This document shows, piece after piece, positions 1 through 7,279 of a stretch of DNA of 21,611 nt. Where the stretch lies: assembly GCA_959599095.1 (NCBI GenBank), contig CAUGGC010000033.1:1-21611 (forward strand), written 5' to 3'. Source of the stretch: an uncultured Collinsella sp. (GTDB taxonomy: Bacteria > Actinomycetota > Coriobacteriia > Coriobacteriales > Coriobacteriaceae). Every line of letters starts with the position of its first letter. Position 1 is the stretch's first letter. The position numbers were made by a program, and so were the translations under genes. The notes below the pieces were generated by a model that did no database searches, was not told the origin of the DNA, and worked only from the letters and a program-made list of their open reading frames with translations.

Positions 1-48
1 AAGCAGGCCCGCTAGCTCGCGAATCACACAGGCTTAAACCTTCCATGC

Positions 49-87
49 CAGGGGGGGCGGACACCAGCAACGGTGCCCGCCCCCCTG
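49..87. terminator. GC-rich hairpin, possible terminator of the ABC exporter operon
   Basis: A strong inverted repeat: CA plus a G-run and CGG on the left (49-60) pair with CCG, a C-run and TG on the right (77-87). An inner CACC/GGTG stem surrounds a short loop. It lies about 40 nt beyond the stop of the last ABC permease gene, which fits transcription termination. No clear T-run follows on either strand, so a purely intrinsic mechanism is uncertain. Nothing else is recognised in positions 1-125. Confidence 0.5.
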
Positions 88-125
88 TATTTGGTATGCT
101 CGGTATGATTATCCCTCACAAACAA

Positions 126-944
126 TCAAAGAAATCTCGACCGCAATCGGTCGACGGTAAAGCAAATGGCAAAAACGCTTGCCACGTATATTAGGCAGTC
201 AATTAGAATCGAAACGCATTGACCATCCCCCAACGGGGTCACGCCGCAAATCCACATGAGCATCGAGGCTGGAAGCGGAAGCATGGAATTGGCCCCGATC
301 TGTATGTAGATCGCTACAACGTTGACAAGCAGCAGCATGCCAATCGGACCGAAGCCGGACCCAAAATAGGAAACAGCGATCACGCAAGAGATCACGTATG
401 CAAGGCAGGCAGCGGCAGCAAGAACAAGTCGATAGCAAAATACATGCAGGTTGAAATACTGCTGAGCATCCGGAACGATTACGCAGTTAAGACAGTACAA
501 AACGACACTCGACAGGATAAACGCGTCCAAAAGGGCAAAAGAAGACAGCACCACTCGAGCAACGATAGCGCACACACGCTTCCCTCCCCGAGCCTCCGAC
601 AACCCCCACGGTTCCTCAATAAAGCCCGAACTGACAAAGCGCGGCACAATGCAAGCCGCGATGAACGGAAAGAACAATGCATGAGCCAACGGGGCTACGT
701 TGAAAAGCAGACCGCAAAAAACCCCTGCATTACCAAATAGAAGGACATCCTCTGCCGATAGCCGAAGCGTCGGGTCTGGGAAAAAGCCCAAGAAACTGTT
801 CTCACGGAGGCTACAGAACCACATCGGGAAAGAATTAAGCTGCAATACCACCATGCACGCATAAATTACCAGGATTAAGGCGTACGCCCATTTGCTCACA
901 TGCTTCCATTCTGACTGGAGAAGTCTTTTAATCTGACGAGCCAT
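126..944 (-). CDS. ABC exporter permease subunit (ABC-2 type), second of two
   Basis: A hydrophobic protein of about 272 residues with a short basic N-terminus (ARQIKRLLQSEWKH) followed by about six predicted membrane segments. This is the size and layout of the small permeases that pair with bacitracin- or lantibiotic-immunity ATPases (BcrB/LanE/LanG-like). It is the last gene of a three-gene operon, and its start lies inside the end of the preceding permease gene, which suggests translational coupling. I chose the ATG at 944 because a GGGGGTG ribosome binding site precedes it by about 6-7 nt; a GTG at 953 adds three residues but lacks such a site. The family assignment rests on topology and operon context, as there is no sequence motif that decides the substrate. 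It probably moves a peptide or small hydrophobic compound out of the membrane. Confidence 0.72.
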   Translation of the reverse strand: MARQIKRLLQSEWKHVSKWAYALILVIYACMVVLQLNSFPMWFCSLRENSFLGFFPDPTLRLSAEDVLLFGNAGVFCGLLFNVAPLAHALFFPFIAACIVPRFVSSGFIEEPWGLSEARGGKRVCAIVARVVLSSFALLDAFILSSVVLYCLNCVIVPDAQQYFNLHVFCYRLVLAAAACLAYVISCVIAVSYFGSGFGPIGMLLLVNVVAIYIQIGANSMLPLPASMLMWICGVTPLGDGQCVSILIDCLIYVASVFAICFTVDRLRSRFL

Positions 945-1752
945 TGAACACACCCCCAGCGCGAAAGCTCACGAGAGCGTAAATCAATACCGATAGACAG
1001 CTGGCTGCCACGCCATATCCCAGAAGCGTCAGCTGCCCCATATCGCTATACCCAAGGGCACATCCGACTCCAAGATACGGCCCCGGAAGAAGGAAAATCC
1101 ATCGCAAGGACGGTATGGGCGCCTGAAGGTAAGTTCCGTAGAGCGTCAAGCTCATGACAAATCCGATTATTACCACAGCCCCGCTCAATACGGCGCTGCT
1201 TGTAATCCGATAGATGGTCACCGTCTCCAACGCAACCGATGTCACCAATACGGCGTTGATTATCATTGCGGGCAAAAATGCAGCCAGCATGCTATGCGCA
1301 TAGTTTTGCCCTCCACGTGTTATCGCTATTGCAAAAAGAAGAAGGCAAAGCGCACTATATGCTACGCCAATTATTAAAGCAAACGAAAGCACATGTGCTA
1401 GGACCCCATTAAAGCGGGCAAGACCTCTTGCTGAAGAAATTCGGTGCCCCTCTTCATAGCCGCGCTCCTGTAAAATCGCCAGGCAAACGATGAGCGGAAC
1501 GAACAGAGACGTGCCGGCAAAAGCACTGCGCACAAGGGACTCATCGGGTGCAGAAGGATCGATTACATTCCAGCAGAAACCAATATCCTCCCCAAAAACG
1601 CTATTGCCAAAGGCGAGCAACGTTGTTCCGTTTTTTAGAAAGACACCGAAGAGAAGGCCGAACGCCAGAATAAGCGCAAGACCAAACTTCGCCGGAAACA
1701 TCCTGTGCAAACGCATCATATCTGCCTTTATGGGATGGATCGCCCGCTTCAT
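928..1752 (-). CDS. ABC exporter permease subunit (ABC-2 type), first of two
   Basis: A 274-residue membrane protein. The N-terminus has a basic amphipathic stretch (residues 1-22), then a first membrane segment (about 23-42) and an extracytoplasmic loop. Further hydrophobic segments lie at roughly 80-95, 120-145, 155-175, 188-210 and 240-265. Its ATG overlaps the stop codon of the ATPase gene by four bases (ATGA), a hallmark of coupled translation. Its own 3' end overlaps the second permease. Length and topology match the BcrB/LanE/LanG group of ABC-2 permeases. It likely forms a heterodimeric membrane domain with the protein encoded next, driven by the upstream ATPase. The substrate is not visible in the sequence; peptide-antibiotic protection is the usual role of such sets, but this is inference. 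Confidence 0.75.
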   Translation of the reverse strand: MKRAIHPIKADMMRLHRMFPAKFGLALILAFGLLFGVFLKNGTTLLAFGNSVFGEDIGFCWNVIDPSAPDESLVRSAFAGTSLFVPLIVCLAILQERGYEEGHRISSARGLARFNGVLAHVLSFALIIGVAYSALCLLLFAIAITRGGQNYAHSMLAAFLPAMIINAVLVTSVALETVTIYRITSSAVLSGAVVIIGFVMSLTLYGTYLQAPIPSLRWIFLLPGPYLGVGCALGYSDMGQLTLLGYGVAASCLSVLIYALVSFRAGGVFNGSSD

Positions 1753-2510
1753 AGCGAGACCGCCTTCATCAAGCGCCTGTAATACTCTTTTAGGGACGAC
1801 GCCTCATCCCTTATGACGTCCATCGATTCCTTTTTCAGCAGTTCGCCGTCATGAATAAACACGCAACTTGTTGCAACTGATGCCAACTCATCCAAATCAT
1901 GGCTAGAGACGAGCATGGTCTTACCCTGTTCTCGATTCAATCGACCGATAAGGGCCCATATACTCTCGATGCCCAGCGGGTCCAATCCATTTGCCGGCTC
2001 ATCGAAAATTAGTACGTCGGTGTCGCCCAACAAAGCCGTAGCTATATCCAGCCGCCGTTTCATTCCCAGAGAAAAACTGTTCACGCTCTTTTTCTCTTCG
2101 ACGTCCAGCCCGACTAGGCTCAAAACGCGAGGAATCTCACGATTCGCATCAAGCCCCCATTCCGCACATCGGATCCGAAGATTCTCAGCCGCACTGAGGG
2201 ATTGGTATGCTCCGCAGGAATCTGGCACATAGCCGACACGCGTCCGCATCAGGCTCAGCTCTTTTTTCGACTTGCCCCCAAAGAGCTCCACGCTCCCCGA
2301 CGATGGCTCACAGAGGCCCAGCACTATTTTAATAAGCGTGCTTTTACCCGCCCCGTTTGCACCAACAAGGGCACAGAGCTCAGACTGATGCACCTCGAAG
2401 GAAACGTCATGCAAAACGTGCCGTTTCCCGTAGCGTTTTGAAACTTTTGATAGCTTTATCGCTGATGCGTTCATTGGACCCCCGTTCTGCTTGATAGAAA
2501 AACCGCTCAT
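1749..2510 (-). CDS. ABC transporter ATPase, bacitracin/lantibiotic-immunity type
   Basis: The nucleotide-binding subunit (253 residues) of the adjacent exporter. Visible motifs are Walker A GANGAGKST (50-58), the signature region FSLGMKRRL (146-154), Walker B VLIFDEP (166-172) and the switch histidine in SSHD (about 202-205). The SLGMKRR form of the signature is typical of BcrA/LanF-type and related ABC-2 ATPases. It is the first gene of a three-gene operon with the two permeases and overlaps the next gene by 4 bp. Two starts are credible: the ATG at 2510 has AAGAAGGAA upstream, and an ATG at 2474 has GGGGGT upstream. The shorter form begins closer to the conserved core, so the first 12 residues are uncertain. 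A terminator and a sigma-70-like promoter lie just upstream, so the operon is probably transcribed separately from the regulator pair. Confidence 0.9.
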   Translation of the reverse strand: MSGFSIKQNGGPMNASAIKLSKVSKRYGKRHVLHDVSFEVHQSELCALVGANGAGKSTLIKIVLGLCEPSSGSVELFGGKSKKELSLMRTRVGYVPDSCGAYQSLSAAENLRIRCAEWGLDANREIPRVLSLVGLDVEEKKSVNSFSLGMKRRLDIATALLGDTDVLIFDEPANGLDPLGIESIWALIGRLNREQGKTMLVSSHDLDELASVATSCVFIHDGELLKKESMDVIRDEASSLKEYYRRLMKAVSL

Positions 2511-2548
2511 ATCGTTCCTTCTTTCCTTTATCGTTTTCCATGGTTGTT

Positions 2549-2577
2549 ATTGTTTTTCGATAACTCATATTTGTCAA
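2549..2577 (-). promoter_or_regulatory. Promoter of the ABC exporter operon
   Basis: On the minus strand a perfect -35 hexamer TTGACA (2572-2577) is followed after 17 bp by AACAAT (2549-2554), which matches TATAAT at four of six positions. The surrounding DNA is notably AT-rich. The start codon at 2510 lies about 30 nt beyond the expected transcription start. Arms TTATCG (2528-2533) and CGATAA (2558-2563) flank the -10 element and could be an operator. Confidence 0.6.
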
Positions 2578-2582
2578 GATAA

Positions 2583-2620
2583 TCTAAAAGAAGGGACCCG
2601 TGTTAGACACGGGTCCCTTC
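2583..2620 (-). terminator. Intrinsic terminator of the DUF2975-Xre operon
   Basis: A perfect 14-bp stem (2590-2603 with 2607-2620) has a three-base loop, and on the minus strand TTTTAGATT follows. It starts about 35 nt after the stop of the Xre-type gene. The T-tract orientation shows it serves the minus-strand regulator operon. Confidence 0.88.
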
Positions 2621-2654
2621 ACGCTGATACTTCGTTTTAGTTGTTTGCCTTAAG

Positions 2655-2984
2655 CTACTCGTCACTCAAATCGACAGCGAAGACTGATGTCGGAAGCGAT
2701 ACCTCATTGCCTCCGCCGTCCCGCATCTGTCTCACGACATTTTTTGCGCGCTCGACAATCAGCTCCTCAAGCTCTTTCTCACTCACACGCTGAATAATAT
2801 CTCCCGGTTGACAGTCAAGTTCATCGCAAATATCGAGAAGCGTCTTAAGGCGAATAGCTTTAATTTTTCCGTTTCTTAGCTTAGAAATATTAGCCGGAGT
2901 ATGCCCCGTGGCACGAATCAGATCAGCACTGGTCTTTCCGGTCTTAAGCAGCTGCGTCTCAAGCTCGATGATGAGATAGCTCAT
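2655..2984 (-). CDS. Small Xre-type helix-turn-helix regulator
   Basis: A 109-residue protein whose first 65 residues form a Cro/CI-type DNA-binding domain: the helix-turn-helix lies around DLIRATGHTPANISKLRNG (about 21-39). It is followed by the IKAIRLKTLLDICDELDCQPGDI signature region typical of short regulators that accompany DUF2975 membrane proteins. The remaining 40 residues (EELIVERAKNVVRQMRDG and onward) look like a helical tail of unknown role. A strong GGAGGAAGC precedes the ATG, only 8 nt after the stop of the DUF2975 gene, so the two are cotranscribed. The likely role is local transcription control, perhaps of its own operon and of the ABC exporter downstream. A shared TATCGTT motif at both promoters supports that idea but does not prove it. 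Confidence 0.85.
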   Translation of the reverse strand: MSYLIIELETQLLKTGKTSADLIRATGHTPANISKLRNGKIKAIRLKTLLDICDELDCQPGDIIQRVSEKELEELIVERAKNVVRQMRDGGGNEVSLPTSVFAVDLSDE

Positions 2985-2992
2985 GCTTCCTC

Positions 2993-3553
2993 CTACACAA
3001 GCTCGTCAGACTGCTCTTGGAGCAGCGAGGCATAACTCCAGATCACCGAGATACACAGACAGACAGCCGCGCCGATAAGCGACCCCGCATCAAAGGCAAC
3101 GCCTTGGCAAATCTCAATAACGAAGGAATGAGGCACGACGTAAAGCTCCAGCCCACCAATGGTAAGATTGACCGATCCGTAGGCACCAATAAGCGAAACC
3201 GCGGCGTTAACAGCAAAGGCAAGCGCAAGAACACGGATAAGCCGCACATGCGTCTTGGTAAAGGGCGAGACGCCTCGCGAGATGTTACGGCTGATCCCAC
3301 ACAGAACGACAAGCGAAATACCCACGACGAGTGCCAGGCACAGTCCGCTTGGGATAACGATGCACCCGCCATCGAGAAGCGTCACGACGCCGAAAGAATC
3401 GACAGAAGCAACGTTTGCAACCGCATACCAGATCACGTAAACAACCAACGCGGCAAAAGCGACGAGCATCCCTGCAAAAACGGCTGCCATGCAAAAGCCA
3501 AGCTTCCTGATATTTTCGCCCGCTTTGGCCATACGCTGAACGCTGTTAGACAT
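2993..3553 (-). CDS. DUF2975-family membrane protein
   Basis: A 186-residue integral membrane protein with about four hydrophobic segments (roughly residues 18-45, 62-85, 105-128 and 150-175). An NISRGVSPFTKTHVRLIRVLA stretch lies between the second and third, and this pattern matches DUF2975 proteins. No biochemical function is known for the family; it is repeatedly found with a small Xre regulator, exactly as here. I chose the ATG at 3553 because GAGGGTGAG lies a few bases upstream. The frame stays open to 3715, but that extension is rich in Cys, Asn and Pro and runs through the promoter region, so it is not credible as protein. It may act as a membrane sensor or as an inhibitor of its partner regulator; this is inference from the pairing alone. 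Confidence 0.8.
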   Translation of the reverse strand: MSNSVQRMAKAGENIRKLGFCMAAVFAGMLVAFAALVVYVIWYAVANVASVDSFGVVTLLDGGCIVIPSGLCLALVVGISLVVLCGISRNISRGVSPFTKTHVRLIRVLALAFAVNAAVSLIGAYGSVNLTIGGLELYVVPHSFVIEICQGVAFDAGSLIGAAVCLCISVIWSYASLLQEQSDELV

Positions 3554-3573
3554 ACACTCACCCTCATCGACTC

Positions 3574-3607
3574 TATCGTTATTCGAACAGTTTATCGAAC
3601 AACGATA
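3574..3607. promoter_or_regulatory. Operator-like palindrome upstream of the DUF2975-Xre operon
   Basis: Two 13-bp arms (3574-3586 and 3595-3607) match as inverted repeats at 12 of 13 positions and are separated by 8 bp. Each carries TATCGTT at its outer end and TTCGA or a near match at its inner end. The palindrome lies 21 bp upstream of the chosen start codon, in the position of a repressor operator. The paired Xre-type regulator is the natural candidate to bind it. Confidence 0.55.
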
Positions 3608-3695
3608 TTGATTGCATGCGGAAAGCCCCGCCAGTGCGCATAGGCCATTTACTAACCCGGAGGGGTGAGCGTGGATTTTTGGACACATATCGAAC

Positions 3696-3759
3696 GAGAG
3701 TGGATAATCTCCCACTTTGGGGCCGCCACCGGGCCTAAAACGGGAGATTATCCACTCTC
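3696..3759. repeat. Long palindromic element, 18-bp perfect arms
   Basis: Arms at 3696-3713 and 3742-3759 are perfect 18-bp inverted repeats (outer end GAGAGTGG, inner end TCTCCC) around a 28-nt centre. The centre can pair further (TTTGGG with CCTAAA, including one G-T). It lies 24 nt beyond the stop of the minus-strand Hpt gene, so it could end that operon, but no T-run follows on the minus strand. The remaining upstream DNA (3608-3695) shows no gene. Confidence 0.8.
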
Positions 3760-3783
3760 ATAGTCATCAAGGCTCGCAAGCTC

Positions 3784-4140
3784 TTATTCGGCCGCTTCGC
3801 GCAGGGCCGACATCGTCGCCGCATATTGCTGCTGCAGCGCATGCATCCCCTCGCGGGCGCCGTCAACGGCATCGGCACCGCGCAGCGCTTCGGTCACCAC
3901 GACCGCCGGCTCGTACAGATTATCGAATCCCAGGTTCTGGCTCACGCCCTTGAGCGTGTGCGCTGCCATAAACGCACCTTCGGCGTCTCCTGCCGCCATG
4001 GCGGCCTCCAGCTTGTCCATGCTCTCGTCATCCAAAAACTTGAGGGCAAAGCGGGCAAGCATTTCCTCGCCCATCAGCCGAGCGCACGCGTCATCATAAT
4101 TAGCGCCGATCTTCTCATACGCCTCACGCATGGAAATCAT
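3784..4140 (-). CDS. Stand-alone Hpt (histidine phosphotransfer) domain protein
   Basis: An all-helical protein of 118 residues that is essentially one Hpt domain. The phosphorylatable histidine is H61 in AAHTLKGVSQNLGF (59-72), the canonical Hpt motif. It starts 24 nt downstream of the HD-GYP gene's stop with an AAAGGAG site, so the two form an operon. Hpt proteins pass phosphate between receiver domains and hybrid kinases. The obvious partner is the receiver domain inside the preceding protein. No hybrid kinase is encoded nearby, so the phosphate source is unknown. A second in-frame ATG lies three codons in and would make little difference. Confidence 0.9.
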   Translation of the reverse strand: MISMREAYEKIGANYDDACARLMGEEMLARFALKFLDDESMDKLEAAMAAGDAEGAFMAAHTLKGVSQNLGFDNLYEPAVVVTEALRGADAVDGAREGMHALQQQYAATMSALREAAE

Positions 4141-4164
4141 GGATTAAAAACTCCTTTGGTCAAA

Positions 4165-6045
4165 CTAAATCGTGGGAAACGCGACAACGTCGGCGGGGCG
4201 TGCCAACGTCTCGGCAATTTGGTCTTGCACCTCGAGCAGACAATCGAGCAGCAGCGGGTTAAAGGTGCCGCACTTACCGTCCAGGATCATCTGAATTGCC
4301 TCCTTGTGCGGGATAGCGTCCTTGTACACGCGCACGCTCGTCAGCGCATCATACACGTCGGCCACCGAGACCACCTGCGCGGCAATGGGAATCTCGTCGC
4401 CCTTAAGGCCATCGGGATAGCCCTTGCCGTCCCAGCGCTCGTGATGCCAACGCGCAATCTGGTACGCATATTCCATAAGCGCATTGCCGACGTGATGGCG
4501 GCCCAGCTCAAGCAACATGTCGGCGCCGATCGTGGTATGCGTCTTCATAATCTCGAACTCCTCGGGCGTAAGGCGCCCGGGTTTGTTGAGAATTGCATCG
4601 TCAATCGACATCTTGCCGATATCGTGCAGCGCCGAAGCCAGGGCAATCGTAGAGCGTTCCTCATTGTCGAGGGAGATCGTGCCGCTACGCTGGACCAGAC
4701 AGCCAAGCAGCAGCTCGGTCAGCTTCTCGATGTTCGTAACGTGCCTGCCGCTCTCGCCATTGCGAAGCTCCATGACGCCGGCCATGATGTCGATGAGCAT
4801 GCGACTGTTCTTGACGCGCTCGTTGTACTGCTGGGACAGCAGGCTCGTCAGGCGGCGCTGCTTGGCGTATAGGCGGATGGTGTTGCTTACACGGCGGCGC
4901 ACGACACGGGAGTCAAACGGGCGGTTGATATAGTCCGAGGCGCCCAGCTCGTACGCGCGCAAAACCATATCATCGGAATCTTCGCTCGAAATCATGATGA
5001 AAGGCAGATTGTCGATACCCGATCGGCGCGACAGATCGGCCAGCACCTCAAAGCCGCTTATGCCCGGCATGACAATATCCAGCAGCACGAGCGACAACTC
5101 ATCGCCATAGCGGTCGACCATGTCGAGCGCCGTACGACCGTTGTCGGCCTCGAGGATGCAATACTCGTCCTTGAGCATCTCGTTGAGAATGGCTCGGTTC
5201 ATCTCGGAGTCATCGACAATAAGCACCAAAGGCTTTTCGCTTTGGAAGGCTTCGATGGAATCGGCATCGGTCACGACCGTACCGGCTTTTGCCTTAGCGC
5301 GGCTCAATAACTGGACAGCGCGGCCAACTCCTTCATCGACCGTCTCGCCATGAATGCGAACACCGCCAACACATGCCGTCAAGCTCACGTACTCATGGCC
5401 CGGAACAATCGTGGCATGAACGGCATCGGACACCTGATGCAGGCGACGGGTGAAGTCATCGGAGGGGATATTGGGCATGACGACCACAAACTTGTCGCAG
5501 CCATAGCGTACAAGCTCGTCAGTCGAACGAATTCCGCTGCGTATGGCTGTCGCCACAGCACCGAGCGCAAGGTCGCCGGCATGACGGCCACACGTATCGT
5601 TGAAGACCCTAAAATCATCAAGGTCGATCACCGCAACGCCGGCATTCATGCGGGCGCTACGGAGCTTTTCCTCGTAATATCGGCGATTGCGCACACTCGT
5701 CAGCACGTCGGTGTAGACGAGGTCCTCTTCTGCAGCCTCTTGCTCATCGATCGGACGCACCATCAGCAGGACGTGAGGCTCGCCCTCGACCTTCAGAGGG
5801 CGCAGGCGAGCGCGGTACTCGGTACCATCATTGAGCAGCTGCTCCGATACCTCACCCGAATCTGCCAAGGCCTCAAGACTCGACTGACGCAGACAAGGGC
5901 AGCGATTGCCGGCGAGCAGGCAGTTAGGCTCGCTCTTAATCTGATCGGCCGACAGCAAACGCACCACGGGGTAGGTCTTCGCGACGCGGGCGACCTCGGC
6001 GGCAGCCTCCTCGTCGGTTAGATTGACCTCGTGATTATTGAGCAT
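4165..6045 (-). CDS. HD-GYP cyclic-di-nucleotide phosphodiesterase with degenerate GGDEF and receiver domains
   Basis: A 626-residue soluble signalling protein. Residues 1-100 form a PAS-like N-terminal region with a Cys cluster (C42, C49, C51). Residues about 105-265 are a GGDEF-type fold in which the motif reads GCDKF (182-186), so diguanylate cyclase activity is probably lost. Residues about 271-390 are a response-regulator receiver with DD at 278-279 and phospho-acceptor D323 (LLDIVMPG). Residues about 415-610 are an HD-GYP domain with H435, HDIGK (474-478), H503, HHERWDGKGYP (534-544) and D563 near VADVYDALTS, so the metal and substrate ligands appear intact. HD-GYP domains hydrolyse cyclic di-GMP or related dinucleotides. 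The Hpt protein encoded immediately downstream may phosphorylate the receiver domain. A GAAAGGG site precedes the ATG. Confidence 0.92.
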   Translation of the reverse strand: MLNNHEVNLTDEEAAAEVARVAKTYPVVRLLSADQIKSEPNCLLAGNRCPCLRQSSLEALADSGEVSEQLLNDGTEYRARLRPLKVEGEPHVLLMVRPIDEQEAAEEDLVYTDVLTSVRNRRYYEEKLRSARMNAGVAVIDLDDFRVFNDTCGRHAGDLALGAVATAIRSGIRSTDELVRYGCDKFVVVMPNIPSDDFTRRLHQVSDAVHATIVPGHEYVSLTACVGGVRIHGETVDEGVGRAVQLLSRAKAKAGTVVTDADSIEAFQSEKPLVLIVDDSEMNRAILNEMLKDEYCILEADNGRTALDMVDRYGDELSLVLLDIVMPGISGFEVLADLSRRSGIDNLPFIMISSEDSDDMVLRAYELGASDYINRPFDSRVVRRRVSNTIRLYAKQRRLTSLLSQQYNERVKNSRMLIDIMAGVMELRNGESGRHVTNIEKLTELLLGCLVQRSGTISLDNEERSTIALASALHDIGKMSIDDAILNKPGRLTPEEFEIMKTHTTIGADMLLELGRHHVGNALMEYAYQIARWHHERWDGKGYPDGLKGDEIPIAAQVVSVADVYDALTSVRVYKDAIPHKEAIQMILDGKCGTFNPLLLDCLLEVQDQIAETLARPADVVAFPTI

Positions 6046-6256
6046 ATGGGGCCCTTTCTATCGTTACGCACGGCAACGGTGCATATCAATTGGTACAAGG
6101 GTAGCATCTAACAGCTGAAGGCAAACGCGCGATTATCGTTGCATTTTTATGACCTGGCAAACGGCGGTAATGGAGCCGCAGGCGCGCGATTATGGGCGCA
6201 TTCGTTAACAATGACGAAACGCTAACAGCCCCTCTCCCCGCAGGTCATCGAGCGTG

Positions 6257-7054
6257 CTAACGCTCCAAGACATCACGAACGGCGTTTGCCGCCGTAACGG
6301 GGCGATCGCGCAGACCGTTATGCGCGCCCGGAATCGTCACAAGGGGGCAATCGAGATATTCGGCAGCCGCTCGCGTGCCAGCCTCGCGGGGTGTATCGAC
6401 CGAAAGCTCGCCCAAAAACACGGCCGGCACCGCCTTTGACGCGCGGACGCGCTCCCAGTCGGGAGCATATGTCATATTTGTTCCGTATTCATTAGCCATA
6501 AAGCAACGACCATTGCGCAGGGCATGTTTGGCTTCCGCTTCGGTCGTCCCGGGAGCTTCGGGGTCCAAGTCGCCGAGGGCTCCCAAGAAAAGCCGGAGCG
6601 CCCTTGAAACCTTTCCAGCCGCAATCATATCGAGCAAAACCGGAGCTGCGCCCATGCCGACGCCTTCGGCCGACACAGCCGGCTCATGCAGAATCGCACG
6701 GGCGACGAGATGGGGTTCGGCGCGAAGAAGCTCCAGCGCCACCAACGTACCGGCGCTATGCGCAAGCACATTTGTCGGAGCGCCAACGTGTTCGATCACG
6801 GCTTGCAGGTCGGCGGCCTGAGCGGCAAGATCATAGCTGCCGTCTGCCGCATCGCTGCTGTCACCGCAGCCGCGGCGGTCGTAGGCAATTACGCGGTAGT
6901 TGCGACTGAGCTCACAAGCGATACCGTCAAAAAATGTGCCGTCGACACAAGCGCCGTGCACGCACACCAAGGCAGGAGCATCAGGCGACACATCCGGGCC
7001 GGCATATTCGCGACAGGCAATCGTGGTGCCTGCATTCTCGACCGTAAAATCCAT
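6257..7054 (-). CDS. Alpha/beta-fold hydrolase
   Basis: A 265-residue protein with the classic single-domain alpha/beta hydrolase layout. The HG oxyanion motif is at 33-34, and YDRRGCGDS (58-66) follows strand 4. The nucleophile elbow is AHSAG with S100, a variant of G-x-S-x-G with Ala in the first position, and the catalytic histidine is H245 in GAHNGLRDRP. The acid is probably in LGELSVD (214-220). The cap region (about 130-190) is short. Substrate cannot be read from sequence; esters, lactones and C-C bonds are all possible. GGGGG lies 6 nt upstream of the ATG. It appears to be a single-gene unit. The preceding 211 bp (6046-6256) hold only leader DNA of the HD-GYP gene and two GCGCGATTAT repeats, without a recognisable gene. 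Confidence 0.85.
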   Translation of the reverse strand: MDFTVENAGTTIACREYAGPDVSPDAPALVCVHGACVDGTFFDGIACELSRNYRVIAYDRRGCGDSSDAADGSYDLAAQAADLQAVIEHVGAPTNVLAHSAGTLVALELLRAEPHLVARAILHEPAVSAEGVGMGAAPVLLDMIAAGKVSRALRLFLGALGDLDPEAPGTTEAEAKHALRNGRCFMANEYGTNMTYAPDWERVRASKAVPAVFLGELSVDTPREAGTRAAAEYLDCPLVTIPGAHNGLRDRPVTAANAVRDVLER

Positions 7055-7077
7055 GTTGTGCCCCCATCATCAACGCC

Positions 7078-7107
7078 CATCCAGTTGCACGTCAGTGCGG
7101 TTGGATG
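7078..7107 (+). other. 13-bp hairpin in the divergent intergenic region
   Basis: CATCCAGTTGCAC (7078-7090) and its partner (7095-7107) form a 13-bp stem with a GTCA loop. On the plus strand the three non-Watson-Crick positions are all G-U pairs; on the minus strand they would be A-C mismatches. This orients the structure to a plus-strand transcript, although it sits in the leader side of the minus-strand hydrolase gene. No T-run follows. Confidence 0.4.
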
Positions 7108-7239
7108 GACCCGTATTGCCTTACGCCTTGTTAACAGATTAACTGTACCCGACCCGAGGCTTTTCATGACACGGCATAATGAGCGACGTGAAAAAACGAA
7201 ACTTGTAAAGCGAGAGCCCGCACCCTGCTTTGGAGCCGA

Positions 7240-7248
7240 TGCTATGCT
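7240..7248 (+). promoter_or_regulatory. Extended -10 promoter of the radical SAM gene
   Basis: TGC followed by TATGCT gives an extended -10 element. Initiation about 7 nt downstream would leave a leader of roughly 25 nt that contains the GAGGAG ribosome binding site. No good -35 hexamer is present, which is acceptable for extended -10 promoters. Confidence 0.4.
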
Positions 7249-7279
7249 TAGGCACAATTGTCTTGAGGAGCATATGCCT

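Noticed and set aside
3554..3715. N-terminal extension of the DUF2975 protein
   Set aside because: It runs through the operator palindrome and lacks membrane-protein character; a good ribosome binding site marks the start at 3553.
3826..4872. A 348-codon open frame on the plus strand opposite the Hpt and HD-GYP genes
   Set aside because: It crosses two real genes with clear domains and has arbitrary His/Leu/Val-rich composition.
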